Positions 1-8,938 are shown, numbered from the stretch's first letter. The stretch: 64,000 nucleotides of DNA from Amycolatopsis sp. WAC 01376 (GCF_003947415.1 NZ_QHKL01000006.1:682001-746000), one strand, 5' to 3'. Program-made: numbers and translations. Notes: generated by a model not told the origin, from the letters alone.

Positions 1-207
1 CTGGTCGGCATACCCCCAGTCCAGATGCCGACCGGCCGCCAGGAAGTACAGCTCGTCGCCGAAGTAGCCGTAGCGGCCGGCCGTCGCCGCTAGTACCGCT
101 CCCATCGCCCCGGCGATCGCCAGCACCGGTGCCCTGGCGAACGGCGCGACTTCCGTGCGTTCCCGCTCACCGGACCGTTCCCGGAGTCCCTCGGTCTCGA
201 TGACCAC
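1..207 (-). CDS. Membrane glycosyltransferase, GT39/ArnT-like, N-terminal fragment
   Basis: Only the first 69 codons are present; the gene runs off the left edge of the window. The start is a GTG preceded by a GAGAGGGGG ribosome binding site. After a charged cytoplasmic leader comes a hydrophobic segment (about residues 28-43), then the sequence GRYGYFGDELYFLAAGRHLD. In the GT-C fold family (PMT/ArnT-like, GT39), an aromatic stretch followed by acidic residues in the first outer loop holds the catalytic Asp, and this matches. Such enzymes transfer sugars from polyprenyl-phosphate donors outside the membrane. The acceptor cannot be told from the fragment. Confidence 0.75.
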   Translation of the reverse strand, partial: MVIETEGLRERSGERERTEVAPFARAPVLAIAGAMGAVLAATAGRYGYFGDELYFLAAGRHLDWGYADQ

Positions 208-346
208 GGGTATCCGCCCCCTCTCGATCGGTTTCACCCGTGATCGAGAGTCCCGCGTGGGCGGCTTCCCGGGAATCCGTCGGCCGGTCGGGATCCGCTC
301 ATCGAAGGGATGAGGCGGAATCAACCGAACGATGGATGACGGCCGG

Positions 347-862
347 TCAGTGCCGCCGCCAGCCGAGTGTGATGTCCTTTGTGGACAGCCAGTCGCGCAG
401 GTCGTGGCCGTGGGAGGCCAGCCCGTCGACGGTCGTGTGGCTGACCCCGAGCGCCCGTTCGCCGTCGGCGGGGGAGAGCAGCCCGCCGGTGACCGCGGCG
501 AGGAGTTCGTCGGTGTCGATCACCTGGACGGATTTCTTGTCTCGCAGGACGAGGTCCAGATAGAGATCGGTGGCGACCCAGACGCCGTCCTCTCGGCGGA
601 CGTCGACGACGTCGAGATAGAAGTCCTGATCGCGTTCGTGGCCGGGGTTGAACCAGAAATCGGTGATCCGGAGGCCGAGTTCCGGCAGCAGCCAGGACTC
701 GATGTAGTGGAACTGTCGCCGCCCAGGGGCAGGCCGCGCCATGTAGAGGCCAAAGGGCTCTTCGCGGTACTCGTCGACGTCCCTCACGACGCCCTTCGGA
801 TCGGTGTTGGTCTTCGCGGCCGGGTCGAAGTACTCGACCTTGGGCGGGTGCAGCGCGGTCAT
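347..862 (-). CDS. DUF402 domain protein
   Basis: A 171-residue soluble protein. The start chosen is the ATG before TALHPPK; a longer frame upstream reads through low-complexity Arg/Pro sequence and looks non-coding. The central part has the DUF402 pattern: aromatic residues in FHYIESW, then WFNPGHERDQDFYLDVVDVR, EDGVWVATDLYLDLVL and a VIDTDELLAAV helix. DUF402 proteins form a beta-barrel that binds divalent metal and hydrolyses nucleoside or other phosphates in characterised members (FomD, YgaC-type). The substrate here is unknown. The gene is divergent from the DUF5685 gene, so 863-1004 must hold both promoters. Confidence 0.75.
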   Translation of the reverse strand: MTALHPPKVEYFDPAAKTNTDPKGVVRDVDEYREEPFGLYMARPAPGRRQFHYIESWLLPELGLRITDFWFNPGHERDQDFYLDVVDVRREDGVWVATDLYLDLVLRDKKSVQVIDTDELLAAVTGGLLSPADGERALGVSHTTVDGLASHGHDLRDWLSTKDITLGWRRH

Positions 863-1004
863 GCGCCCATCTTGGAAGGCGCCGACGCCCGCGAACACCG
901 CCCAACCGGGTGGACGATCACGGTTTCGCGGTTCCGGGGGAGTAGCGCCGCAGGGCCGGATAAGGTGCGCTGGTTCGGCCATAAGGGTGAGTGGGAGTCA
1001 AAGT

Positions 1005-2294
1005 ATGTTCGGGATCATCAGGCCGTGCCGCCACCGGCTTTCCGCGGGGCTGCACGCGGACTGGCTCGCCCACCTGTGCGGCCTTTGCCTGGCGTTGCGC
1101 GACGAACACGGACAACTCGCCCGAATGGTGACGAATTACGACGGCTTGATCATCTCGGCGCTCGTCGAAGCCCAGTCGCCGCGTGCGGAGGGACGGCGCG
1201 ACGCCGGCCCTTGCCCGCTTCGCGCGATGAAGGGAACGTCAGTCGCAAAGGGCGGCGGAGCCCAGCTCGCGGCGGCGGTCTCCCTGGTGCTGGCGTCGGC
1301 CAAAATCAGTGACCACGTCGAAGACCGTGACGGTGCCTTCGCGCGGCGTTCCGTCGCTCTCGCCGCGAGGCGGGTCGCGACGCGATGGGCGGATCAGGGG
1401 AGCCGCACGGGCATCCGGGTCGGATTCGACACGGCGGTCCTGACCGAGGCCGTCGACCGGCAGTCCGAGATCGAAAACGCCGTCCGCCTCGGCGATTCGG
1501 CCGTCCTCGCCACCGAGCCCGCCGAACTGGCGACGGCCGCCGCGTTCGCCCACACCGCCGTGCTGGCGGGCCGTCCGGAGAACGCCGCGCCGCTGGCCGA
1601 GGCCGGACGCCTGTTCGGCAGAGCCGCGCATCTGCTCGACGCCGTCGAGGACCTCGCCGAGGACGAGGCCGCCGGCGCGTGGAACCCGCTGACGGCCACC
1701 GGGACCGGGCTCGCCGAGGCACGACGGCTGTGCGACGACGCCGTGCTCGGCGTCGAACTCGCCCTCCGCGAGGTGAGGTTCGATCAGCCCAAGCTGGTGC
1801 ACGCGCTGCTGGTCCACGAACTGCGGCAGGCGGTGCGGCGCGCTTTCGGGCACAACCTCACCGGCCACGGCCACGGCCACGGTCCGCAGCAGCCGCCGCC
1901 GGGCTGGATCGGGCCCGGCCCCCAGCCGCAGCAGCATCCCCACCAGCCCTATCCGCCCCAGCAGTACCCGCAGGGCGGCTATCAGCCGCCGCCTCCGCCG
2001 CCGGGCGCTCCCGGTGGCGGAGGCCCGCCGCAGGAACCGCCGAAGAAGAAACGGAAGCACGGCGGCGCGCCGACCGACGGTCAGGGCGGTTGCTGCTGGA
2101 CGCCGAAGTTCCGGGTGCCCGCTCAGTCGAGGGGGTTCTTCTTCGGTTGCGCGGTGGCGACCTACATGTGCTGTTCGTGCCAGTTCTGCTGCCGGGACCC
2201 GTTCCCCGGGGCGTGGAGCGGGAAGCCACACGAGGCCTGGTGCAACAACTGTGACGGTTGTGACTGCTGTAACTGCTGTGACTGTTCCTGCTGA
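1005..2294 (+). CDS. DUF5685 family protein with Pro-rich linker and Cys-rich tail
   Basis: 429 residues starting at MFGIIRPC, with a GGGAG element a few bases upstream. The N-terminal ~300 residues are helical and include CGLCLAL and HVED, matching the actinobacterial DUF5685 family. Then comes a His/Gly/Gln/Pro linker (about 300-365) and a short KKKRK basic stretch. The last ~70 residues hold 17 cysteines, several in CC or CxxC arrangement, ending CDCSC. The tail suggests metal binding or heavy disulfide or lipid modification. DUF5685 proteins have no established biochemical role that I can state with confidence. The gene lies 51 bp before uvrB on the same strand and may be co-transcribed with it. 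Confidence 0.7.
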   Translation: MFGIIRPCRHRLSAGLHADWLAHLCGLCLALRDEHGQLARMVTNYDGLIISALVEAQSPRAEGRRDAGPCPLRAMKGTSVAKGGGAQLAAAVSLVLASAKISDHVEDRDGAFARRSVALAARRVATRWADQGSRTGIRVGFDTAVLTEAVDRQSEIENAVRLGDSAVLATEPAELATAAAFAHTAVLAGRPENAAPLAEAGRLFGRAAHLLDAVEDLAEDEAAGAWNPLTATGTGLAEARRLCDDAVLGVELALREVRFDQPKLVHALLVHELRQAVRRAFGHNLTGHGHGHGPQQPPPGWIGPGPQPQQHPHQPYPPQQYPQGGYQPPPPPPGAPGGGGPPQEPPKKKRKHGGAPTDGQGGCCWTPKFRVPAQSRGFFFGCAVATYMCCSCQFCCRDPFPGAWSGKPHEAWCNNCDGCDCCNCCDCSC

Positions 2295-2345
2295 TCCGAC
2301 CAGGCGAAACGGAAACTGTCGGACCCAGCGCTTACTCTTGAGGAC

Positions 2346-4502
2346 GTGGCTTTCGCAACCGAACACCCCGTACTCGCCCACTCGGACCACCGGCCCGTCA
2401 CCGACATCCCCCGGACCGGCGGCCGGTTCGAGGTCGTCAGTGACTACAAGCCCGCCGGTGACCAGCCGGCGGCCATCGACGAGCTCGAACGCCGGGTCAA
2501 CGCGGGTGAGAAGGACGTCGTGCTGCTCGGCGCCACGGGTACCGGCAAGTCGGCGACGACGGCCTGGCTGATCGAGCGCGTCCAGCGTCCGACGCTGGTG
2601 ATGGCGCCGAACAAGACACTGGCCGCGCAGCTGGCGAACGAGCTGAGGGAGCTGTTTCCGCACAACGCGGTCGAATACTTCGTCAGCTATTACGACTACT
2701 ACCAGCCCGAGGCGTACATCGCGCAGACGGACACCTACATCGAGAAGGACTCGTCGATCAACGACGACGTCGAGCGGCTGCGGCACTCGGCGACGATGAA
2801 CCTGCTGTCGCGGCGCGACGTCATCGTGGTCGCGAGTGTCTCGTGCATCTACGGCCTCGGCACGCCCCAGTCGTATCTGGACCGGTCTTCGAAGCTGAAG
2901 GTCGGCGAGCAGCTCGACCGGGACGTCTTCCTCCGCGCGCTGGTGGACGTGCAGTACACCCGCAACGACATCGCCTTCGCGCGCGGCACCTTCCGCGCCC
3001 GCGGCGACACGGTCGAGATCATCCCGGCGTACGAGGAGCTGGCGATCCGCGTCGAGTTCTTCGGCGACGAGATCGAGAAGCTGTACTACCTGCACCCGCT
3101 CACCGGCGACATCGTGAAAGAGGTCGACGAGGTCCGCATCTTCCCGGCCACGCACTACGTCGCGGGTCCGGAGCGGATGGAGAAGGCCATCCACGGCATC
3201 GAAGCCGAGCTGGAGCAGCGGCTGGCCGAGCTGGAGAAGCAGGGCAAGCTGCTCGAGGCCCAGCGGCTGCGGATGCGCACCGCGTACGACATCGAGATGA
3301 TGCGCCAGGTCGGCTTCTGCTCCGGGATCGAGAACTATTCGCGGCATATCGACGGCCGCGGCGCGGGAACCGCGCCCGCCACCCTGATCGACTACTTCCC
3401 GGACGACTTCCTGCTGGTCATCGACGAGTCGCACCAGACCGTCCCGCAGATCGGCGGCATGTACGAAGGCGACATGTCGCGGAAGCGGAACCTGGTCGAG
3501 TTCGGTTTCCGGCTGCCTAGCGCGGTCGACAACCGGCCGCTGACCTGGGAGGAGTTCAGCGACCGGATCGGGCAGACGGTGTACCTGTCGGCGACGCCGG
3601 GGCCGTACGAGATGGGGCAGGCGGGCGGCGAGTTCGTCGAGCAGGTCATCCGGCCCACCGGCCTGATCGACCCCAAGGTGGTCGTGAAGCCCACCGAAGG
3701 CCAGATCGACGACCTGGTGCACGAGATCCGCGACCGCGCGGAGAAGGACGAGCGCGTCCTGGTCACCACGCTCACCAAGAAGATGTCCGAGGACCTCACC
3801 GACTACCTGCTCGAACTGGGGATCCGGGTGCGGTACCTGCACTCCGAGGTCGACACGTTGCGCCGGATCGAGCTGCTGCGGCAGCTGCGCGCGGGCGATT
3901 ACGACGTGCTGGTCGGTATCAACCTGCTCCGTGAGGGTCTCGACCTGCCCGAGGTCTCGCTGGTCGCGATCCTCGACGCGGACAAGGAGGGCTTCCTCCG
4001 GAGCGGCACGTCACTGATCCAGACGATCGGCCGCGCGGCGCGAAACGTGTCGGGCGAGGTGCACATGTACGCGGACAAGATCACCGACTCGATGCGGCAC
4101 GCCATCGACGAGACCGATCGCCGCCGCGCCAAGCAGGTCGCCTACAACGAGGAGCGCGGCGTCGATCCGCAGCCGCTGCGGAAGAAGATCGCCGACATCC
4201 TGGACCGCGTCTACAGCGAAGCCGAGGACACGGAATCCGTCGCCGTCGGCGGTTCGGGCCGGAACTCCTCACGCGGCAAGAAGCCCGAGCAGGGCGATCG
4301 CGTGCGCAGCTCCGGGATGCTCGCCGACAAGAACGTCGCCGGGATGCCGCGCGCCGAACTCGCCGACCTCATCCAGCAGATGACCGACCAGATGATGCAG
4401 GCCGCACGCGACCTGCAGTTCGAACTGGCGGCCCGGCTGCGTGACGAGGTCTCCGACCTCAAGAAGGAACTGCGCGGGATGGACGCGGCCGGCATCAAGT
4501 AG
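2346..4502 (+). CDS. uvrB: Excinuclease ABC subunit B
   Basis: A full-length UvrB of 718 residues with a GTG start. UvrB is the helicase-like damage verifier of nucleotide excision repair: it is loaded by UvrA, then recruits UvrC. Visible motifs are Walker A GATGTGKS (62-69), the aromatic beta-hairpin YYDYYQPEAY that clamps the damaged strand, the DESH box in VIDESHQTVPQ, the helicase motif VLVGINLLREGLDLPEVSLV, and the C-terminal UVR domain that docks UvrC. An actinobacterial Ser/Gly/Lys-rich linker precedes the UVR domain. No SOS/LexA-type box was recognised in the 51 bp upstream. The partner uvrA lies about 43 kb downstream on the same strand. Confidence 0.98.
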   Translation: MAFATEHPVLAHSDHRPVTDIPRTGGRFEVVSDYKPAGDQPAAIDELERRVNAGEKDVVLLGATGTGKSATTAWLIERVQRPTLVMAPNKTLAAQLANELRELFPHNAVEYFVSYYDYYQPEAYIAQTDTYIEKDSSINDDVERLRHSATMNLLSRRDVIVVASVSCIYGLGTPQSYLDRSSKLKVGEQLDRDVFLRALVDVQYTRNDIAFARGTFRARGDTVEIIPAYEELAIRVEFFGDEIEKLYYLHPLTGDIVKEVDEVRIFPATHYVAGPERMEKAIHGIEAELEQRLAELEKQGKLLEAQRLRMRTAYDIEMMRQVGFCSGIENYSRHIDGRGAGTAPATLIDYFPDDFLLVIDESHQTVPQIGGMYEGDMSRKRNLVEFGFRLPSAVDNRPLTWEEFSDRIGQTVYLSATPGPYEMGQAGGEFVEQVIRPTGLIDPKVVVKPTEGQIDDLVHEIRDRAEKDERVLVTTLTKKMSEDLTDYLLELGIRVRYLHSEVDTLRRIELLRQLRAGDYDVLVGINLLREGLDLPEVSLVAILDADKEGFLRSGTSLIQTIGRAARNVSGEVHMYADKITDSMRHAIDETDRRRAKQVAYNEERGVDPQPLRKKIADILDRVYSEAEDTESVAVGGSGRNSSRGKKPEQGDRVRSSGMLADKNVAGMPRAELADLIQQMTDQMMQAARDLQFELAARLRDEVSDLKKELRGMDAAGIK

Positions 4503-4538
4503 CCGCACGGCTCGGCACCGGTGACCTTGCCCGCCTGA

Positions 4539-4593
4539 GTACATGAAGGACCCCTTCCTTGCGCCAACCGCAAGGAAGGGGTCCTTCATGTAC
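4539..4593. repeat. Perfect 25-bp inverted repeat downstream of uvrB, likely terminator
   Basis: Arms 4539-4563 and 4569-4593 are perfect reverse complements around a 5-base loop. The arm core GAAGGACCCCTTCCTTGCG is itself partly self-complementary (AAGG...CCTT). It sits 37 bp after the uvrB stop and has no U-tract, as is usual for actinobacterial factor-independent terminators. It belongs to a family of similar palindromes in this window (see 15146, 30731, 50767 and 62619). Confidence 0.8.
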
Positions 4594-4600
4594 TGGGGAA

Positions 4601-4660
4601 GGTGTGAAGGTCGAGTTTCCTCGGCTGAGCCGAGGGAAGGGGGCCTTCACGGACTCGGCC
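4601..4660. repeat. Degenerate second copy of the palindromic element
   Basis: A short stem (CCTCGGC 4619-4625 / GCCGAGG 4629-4635) is followed by GGGAAGGGGGCCTTCACGGA. This resembles the right arm of the preceding palindrome, whose left arm has been lost or diverged. It lies within the gene-free interval between uvrB and the next gene. Confidence 0.45.
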
Positions 4661-4692
4661 CTGGCACCAGCCGCAGCCGGAACCCATGTAGA

Positions 4693-4974
4693 TACCTAAG
4701 CCACCCTTGTCTTTAACGTCCTCACCACTCACGAGGTCCAGTACCGGCGATATCACGTGATTGACCGGACGACACACGTGATCCGGCGGACGACACGCGT
4801 GACGGGATGGACGACACGACCGCGGCCGGGGTCCACCACGAGCCGTCCGTCCAATCACGCGTGTCGTCCCTCCCGACACGTGTGTCGTCCGTCCAATCAC
4901 GCGAAACCGCCATCCGCGCACCGGCAGCACGTACCTAAGCCACCCTTGTCTCTAATCGTCCTCACCACTCACGA
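4693..4974. repeat. Nested repeat block: direct repeats flanking inverted GGACGACAC units
   Basis: Two direct repeats of about 42 bp (4693-4734 and 4932-4974, both beginning TACCTAAGCCACCCTTGTCT and ending CGTCCTCACCACTCACGA) enclose ~200 bp. Inside, units of the form GGACGACAC(A/G)CGTGA occur forward at 4767-4781 and 4788-4802, with a partial unit at 4809-4819. They recur inverted at 4855-4869 and 4877-4890, so a transcript from either strand could fold into a long hairpin. Several units carry CACGTG or ACGCGT palindromes. No protein-coding frame is convincing. Nothing else was recognised in 4503-4981. Confidence 0.7.
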
Positions 4975-4981
4975 CGGCCGG

Positions 4982-6391
4982 TCAGAGGCGGCGGCGTTCC
5001 AGCATGGTCAGGTCGGCGTCGAAGTCCGGGAAGCCGGCGGGCGCCGAACGGGTGGTCACGCCGGGCGTAACCGGAGGCAGCCCGGCCCAGCGCCGTACGG
5101 TGTTCGTCGCCTCCGCGGCCTGAGCCGCGGGAAGCTGCGAGATCCGGGCGCCGTGGTTCCCTCCCTCCACCGTGTAGCTGTAGGAATCCTTCGTGCCGAA
5201 GCCGAGCCGGAACGGTTCGGCACCCCACGGGTCGTTCCCGCCGTAGACGAACATCAGCCGCTTCCCCTGCGACTTCACCCAGAAGTCGATGTCCGGCATC
5301 GCCAGGTGGTCGAACCGCGGGATGTCGACGGACTTCGGCACGAACGTCCGCGACACGTTGGCGCCCGGGTAGCGCAGCAGATCCCGGAGATAGCCTTCAT
5401 AGGATTCGGGGGCGCCGAGCTGGTAGGAAGCCTGGAAGTAGTACGGGATATAGATTTCGAGGTTCTGGTCGGAGTAGGTGTTGAGACTCTCGACGCGTTC
5501 GAACCAGGCGTAGACCTCGGCCGCCGGAGACCCGGCCTTCGGGATGGTCGCGCAGTCCGCCTGCCTCTGGTACTGCCAGAAGGCGAAGTACGAGTCGATC
5601 ACCGAGATCTCCAGCGACACATCGGCCGAGCCGACGGTCTTGAACGTGTAGCCGTTCTTGGCCGCGTCGGCGGCGGCGAGTGCCGCGAATTCAGGACGCC
5701 GGGTCAGCACGTCACGCTGGATCGCCTTCAGCGCCGAACGGCAGGCCGGATCGTCGCCGACGTTCGCCAGGAACCGGTTGTAGCGGTCGTGCGAGTTGAT
5801 GACGTCGTTGGGCGCGACGTACGGGATCGTCGCGTCGACGTCGTCCGGGAAAAACCTACGGAAGTAGGTCGCCGTCATGCCGCCCTTGCTGCCGCCGGTC
5901 GCGAGCCACTTGCCCGGATAGATCCGCTTGAACGCCTCGACGGCGCGGTGCTGATCGGCGGCGGCCTGCCAGATCGTCAGCTGCTTGCCCCAGTCGGGAT
6001 GTTCCGGCCGGGAGGGGGTGAAGAACCGGTACTCCATCGACAGCTGGTTGCCGTCGACGAGCTGTGTCGGCTCCGAGCGGTTGGGCGATTGCGAGACGTT
6101 GTACCCGCTCGTGTACACCACGGTCGGCGAGTGGAATTCCTTGTGCAGCAAGGTGAATCGCTGCTGGAAGCTGCCGCGGTCCGGCCTGCGGTGGTCGACC
6201 GGCTGGGTGTAGGTGAGTTTGAAGAACCGGTACCCGGTCGGCGCCGGATTCTCCGAGACGACGGTCAGGCCGGGGATCCGGCCCAACGCGTCTTTGACGT
6301 CCTCGGGTGCCGCCTGCGCGGCCGGGGCGAGCCCGGCCAGTGCGAGAACGGTGATCGCCAGAACCGACCACGCGGCCGTGAGCTTCCGCAT
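4982..6391 (-). CDS. Secreted tri/tetrapeptidyl aminopeptidase, PS-10 (S37) family
   Basis: 469 residues. The ATG at MRKLTAAW is preferred over one five codons upstream because GGGGAGG sits at proper spacing before it. A Sec signal peptide (MRKL, hydrophobic core, AQAAP) predicts export. The mature protein shows the S37 serine peptidase signature: nucleophile Ser in TGGSKGGMT, acid Asp in YGGNDPWGAE and catalytic His in EGGNHGARI. Family members from Streptomyces remove N-terminal prolyl tri- or tetrapeptides from secreted proteins, often processing pro-transglutaminase or extracellular proteases. It probably takes part in maturation or digestion of extracellular protein. The gene stands alone. 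Confidence 0.88.
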   Translation of the reverse strand: MRKLTAAWSVLAITVLALAGLAPAAQAAPEDVKDALGRIPGLTVVSENPAPTGYRFFKLTYTQPVDHRRPDRGSFQQRFTLLHKEFHSPTVVYTSGYNVSQSPNRSEPTQLVDGNQLSMEYRFFTPSRPEHPDWGKQLTIWQAAADQHRAVEAFKRIYPGKWLATGGSKGGMTATYFRRFFPDDVDATIPYVAPNDVINSHDRYNRFLANVGDDPACRSALKAIQRDVLTRRPEFAALAAADAAKNGYTFKTVGSADVSLEISVIDSYFAFWQYQRQADCATIPKAGSPAAEVYAWFERVESLNTYSDQNLEIYIPYYFQASYQLGAPESYEGYLRDLLRYPGANVSRTFVPKSVDIPRFDHLAMPDIDFWVKSQGKRLMFVYGGNDPWGAEPFRLGFGTKDSYSYTVEGGNHGARISQLPAAQAAEATNTVRRWAGLPPVTPGVTTRSAPAGFPDFDADLTMLERRRL

Positions 6392-6481
6392 CCATGCCCT
6401 CCCCATCGGGACCTGTTGAGCGGTCGGATACTCACAGAGTCGCCGCCGGTGGGCAATCGCCTATCCGGTCGAGCCTGAAGA

Positions 6482-7252
6482 TCAGGCCCGGCCGCCGAGC
6501 ACGCGGTCCACGTAGGCCTTGATGGCCGCGAGCGCTTCGGGAGAGCTCCACAGTTCGAGGACGTGGGCGTCGTCGCCGGTGCGGTGTTCGGCGATCCGCT
6601 CGTGGAACGGCCGGTGCAGCTGCGCCTTCGTGTGCGCGTACGCGGCCGCGGGGATCTCGGCGAGCTTCTTGGCCACCTCCACCGCCCGCTCGACGACGTT
6701 CTCGGGCGCGATCACCTCGTTCACCAGGCCGAGCCGGAGCGCGTCCTCGGGAAGGCGGGTTTCGCCGAGGAACGCGAGTTCGGCGAGGACGTCCGCGCCG
6801 AACCCGGAGCGCAGGATCTCCAGCGCCGCCAACGGGAACGGCACACCGACGAGAAGTTCGGTGATCCCGACCCGGCTCGGACCGTCGGCGAGGATCCGGC
6901 GGTCGCAGGCGGCGGCGAGCACCGCCCCGCCGGCGATCGCGTGGCCGTTGACGGCCGCGACCACCGGGCCGGGGAAGCCGAACACCGAGAGGAACGCGTC
7001 CGACAGCGCGGGCAGGAAGTCTTCGAGGTAGTCCGCGCCGCCGTCGTGCACCCGCCGCAGGTCGACCCCCGCCGAGAAGATGCCGCCGGTACCGGTCAAG
7101 ACGACACCGCGGTATCCGCCGAGCTGTACGTCTTCGAGCCGGAGGGCCAGTTCCTGGCAGAACTCGGTGTCGAGGGTGTTCGCCTTGCCGTGCCGCAGGG
7201 TGACGACGGCGATCCCGCCTTCGTCGTCCACTTGGATCGAGGAGGTGGCCAT
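6482..7252 (-). CDS. Enoyl-CoA hydratase/isomerase family protein
   Basis: 256 residues, the usual length for a single-domain crotonase-fold enzyme. The two oxyanion-hole loops are recognisable: GIFSAGVDLRRV for binding the CoA thioester and AIAGGAVLAAACDRRI for the helix dipole. The canonical catalytic Glu pair of mitochondrial-type hydratases is not obvious, so the exact reaction (hydration, isomerisation or hydrolysis of an acyl-CoA) cannot be assigned. It acts in the cytoplasm, probably in fatty or aromatic acid degradation. No neighbouring beta-oxidation gene is present to narrow this. Confidence 0.85.
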   Translation of the reverse strand: MATSSIQVDDEGGIAVVTLRHGKANTLDTEFCQELALRLEDVQLGGYRGVVLTGTGGIFSAGVDLRRVHDGGADYLEDFLPALSDAFLSVFGFPGPVVAAVNGHAIAGGAVLAAACDRRILADGPSRVGITELLVGVPFPLAALEILRSGFGADVLAELAFLGETRLPEDALRLGLVNEVIAPENVVERAVEVAKKLAEIPAAAYAHTKAQLHRPFHERIAEHRTGDDAHVLELWSSPEALAAIKAYVDRVLGGRA

Positions 7253-7297
7253 AGGCCGACCGTACCGGAGCAGGCGGAGATCTACAGTGGACCGAGC

Positions 7298-7720
7298 CTA
7301 GTCCGCGAGGCGCACGGTGATCGTCGGGCTGTAGGACCGCTTGCGGTTCCAGCCGGTCTCGGCGCCGATGCTCAGCTGGATGGCCCGATCGGCGGGCGCC
7401 CAGTAGCCGGTGCGGACGAAGTACGCGTCCATCGCGCAGAGCCTGCTGCTCGACTTGCGATTGCAGATGGTCTCCCAGCCCCACTGCCTGCCGCTCTCCT
7501 CGACGCCGTTGCGGCGCACGAACAGATGCGGGTTGCCGATGTCGCGGCAGTAGGCGCTGCCCTCGGAGATGTAGAGGACCCCGTCGATCTTGTAGAACCG
7601 CTTGTTGTCGAGGAGCGTCACCTGACCCGAGACGGCGAAGCCGACCCGGCCGCCCTTGCCGGAGCTCATCGTCCAATCAAGAGAGAATTCCTGGACCGGG
7701 ATCTCGATCGACTGGGTCAT
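7298..7720 (-). CDS. Hypothetical 140-residue beta-rich protein
   Basis: Starts at MTQSIEIP; the frame continues upstream but that extension has AT-rich, non-coding character. No signal peptide, membrane helix or known motif was recognised. It has alternating hydrophobic beta-strand-like segments, two RK-rich turns, several Cys and the phrase WETICNRKSSSRLC. A beta-sandwich fold of the jelly-roll or lectin kind is possible but is only a guess. It lies 45 bp upstream of the enoyl-CoA hydratase on the same strand and could share its transcript. Confidence 0.55.
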   Translation of the reverse strand: MTQSIEIPVQEFSLDWTMSSGKGGRVGFAVSGQVTLLDNKRFYKIDGVLYISEGSAYCRDIGNPHLFVRRNGVEESGRQWGWETICNRKSSSRLCAMDAYFVRTGYWAPADRAIQLSIGAETGWNRKRSYSPTITVRLAD

Positions 7721-7906
7721 GGCGTGAGTCCCCGCTTTCTTCTCGCGTCGGCACCTTTCACTGAAGATAAGGATTTCCCGGAGGTCTCCGAAGATGAAAG
7801 CGAGGTTTTCACCCAATGAGTCGATGATCGGAAAATCGATGTTCTCATGCGCATGAAACACCGGTTACCGGCGCTAATGGGTGAAGGTCGCCACGGCCAG
7901 TGAAAA

Positions 7907-7954
7907 CCGGGGCCCACCTGGGAAGAGGTTTTCGTCTTCCCAGGTGGACCCCGG
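7907..7954 (-). terminator. Rho-independent-type terminator for the ABC operon
   Basis: Arms 7907-7926 and 7935-7954 pair over 20 bp with one mismatch around an 8-base loop. Read on the minus strand, the stem is followed by TTTTCA. It sits 25 bp after the stop of the ABC permease gene. Confidence 0.8.
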
Positions 7955-7978
7955 TGCTTTTCCGGTGCGGAAACGCTC

Positions 7979-8938
7979 TCAGCTGGTGATGTCCTTCGTC
8001 GCGAACCGGCGACCGGCCAGGAGGAAGAACACCGTGCCGTACAACGCCGCCGACAACATGCCGTTGGCCATGTTCGTCCAGTCGATGTCGGTGGAGATCA
8101 GGTCCATCCACGAGAACGCGAAATGCGTCGGCAGATAGTCCCGCAGCCCTTCGAGGGCGGTGATCTGGTCGAGGATCTGCGAAACGATCGCGACGATCAC
8201 CGCGCCGCCGACGGCGCCCAGCGGGGCGTCGGTGGCGACCGAGAGCAGCATCGCCAGCCCGGCCACCCACGCCAGCTGCAGGATGATGTAGATCGTCGCC
8301 AGCCCCATGGCCACGAGGCTGTCGCCGAACGACACCGCGTCCCCGGTCGGGCTGATCGCGTCGCCCGCGTCGTACCAGACGACGCCGACCACCAGCGACA
8401 CCAGCGGCAACAGGATCAGCGCGACCGCGGAGAGGATGCCGGAGACGATCGCCTTCTGCCGCAGCACCCGATGCCGGGGGACCGGCATCGCGAGCAGGTA
8501 CTTCAGGCTCGACCACGACGCCTCGCTCGCGATCGTGTCGCCGTAGAACAACGCCACGATCATCGGGAGCAGGAACGTCCCCGAGACGAACAGCGCGAGC
8601 ACCACGAAGTTCGGCGCGCTCGCGGTGGCGAGGTCGACGAAGCCGCCGCTGCGGCGGTTCGGGTTGGCCTGCCCGATCTCGAACGCGATCACCAGGATGA
8701 ACGGCAGCAACGCGACGAACCCGAGCATGAACTGGGTCCGGCGGCGTTTGAGCTGCCGTTTCAGTTCGACGCCGAGCCGCAGCGTCCGGTCGGCGCGGTA
8801 ACCCGCCACCGCCCCGTCCGGGCCGACCTCGGCCGGTTCGTGCGACGCGACCTCGGTCAGCTCCAGCAGTGCCGCCGGATCGGTGTGCACGCCGTGATCC
8901 ACCCGGGTCGCCGGGCCGGAACCATTGGTCTTACTCAC
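7979..8938 (-). CDS. ABC transporter permease (ABC-2 type)
   Basis: 319 residues from a GTG start (VSKTNGSG) that overlaps the end of the upstream fused ATPase gene by 8 bp, indicating translational coupling. After ~100 cytosolic residues with a basic KRQLKRRRTQF segment, it has about six membrane helices (FMLGFVALLPFILVIAF, LALFVSGTFLLPMIVALFY, ALILLPLVSLVVGVVWY and so on). The layout is that of ABC-2 permeases with two cytosolic turns. With the neighbouring ATPase-hydrolase it forms an exporter or membrane-remodelling complex. The substrate is unknown. Confidence 0.85.
   Translation of the reverse strand: MSKTNGSGPATRVDHGVHTDPAALLELTEVASHEPAEVGPDGAVAGYRADRTLRLGVELKRQLKRRRTQFMLGFVALLPFILVIAFEIGQANPNRRSGGFVDLATASAPNFVVLALFVSGTFLLPMIVALFYGDTIASEASWSSLKYLLAMPVPRHRVLRQKAIVSGILSAVALILLPLVSLVVGVVWYDAGDAISPTGDAVSFGDSLVAMGLATIYIILQLAWVAGLAMLLSVATDAPLGAVGGAVIVAIVSQILDQITALEGLRDYLPTHFAFSWMDLISTDIDWTNMANGMLSAALYGTVFFLLAGRRFATKDITS

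Noticed and set aside
1239..3842. Very long minus-strand frame opposite uvrB
   Set aside because: It is the mirror of a conserved gene with strong third-position GC bias. The protein is Arg/Val/Asp-rich without domains, and it runs through several unrelated loci.
4693..4974. CRISPR array from repeated units
   Set aside because: Units are inverted as well as direct, spacing is irregular, spacers are absent and there are no cas genes.
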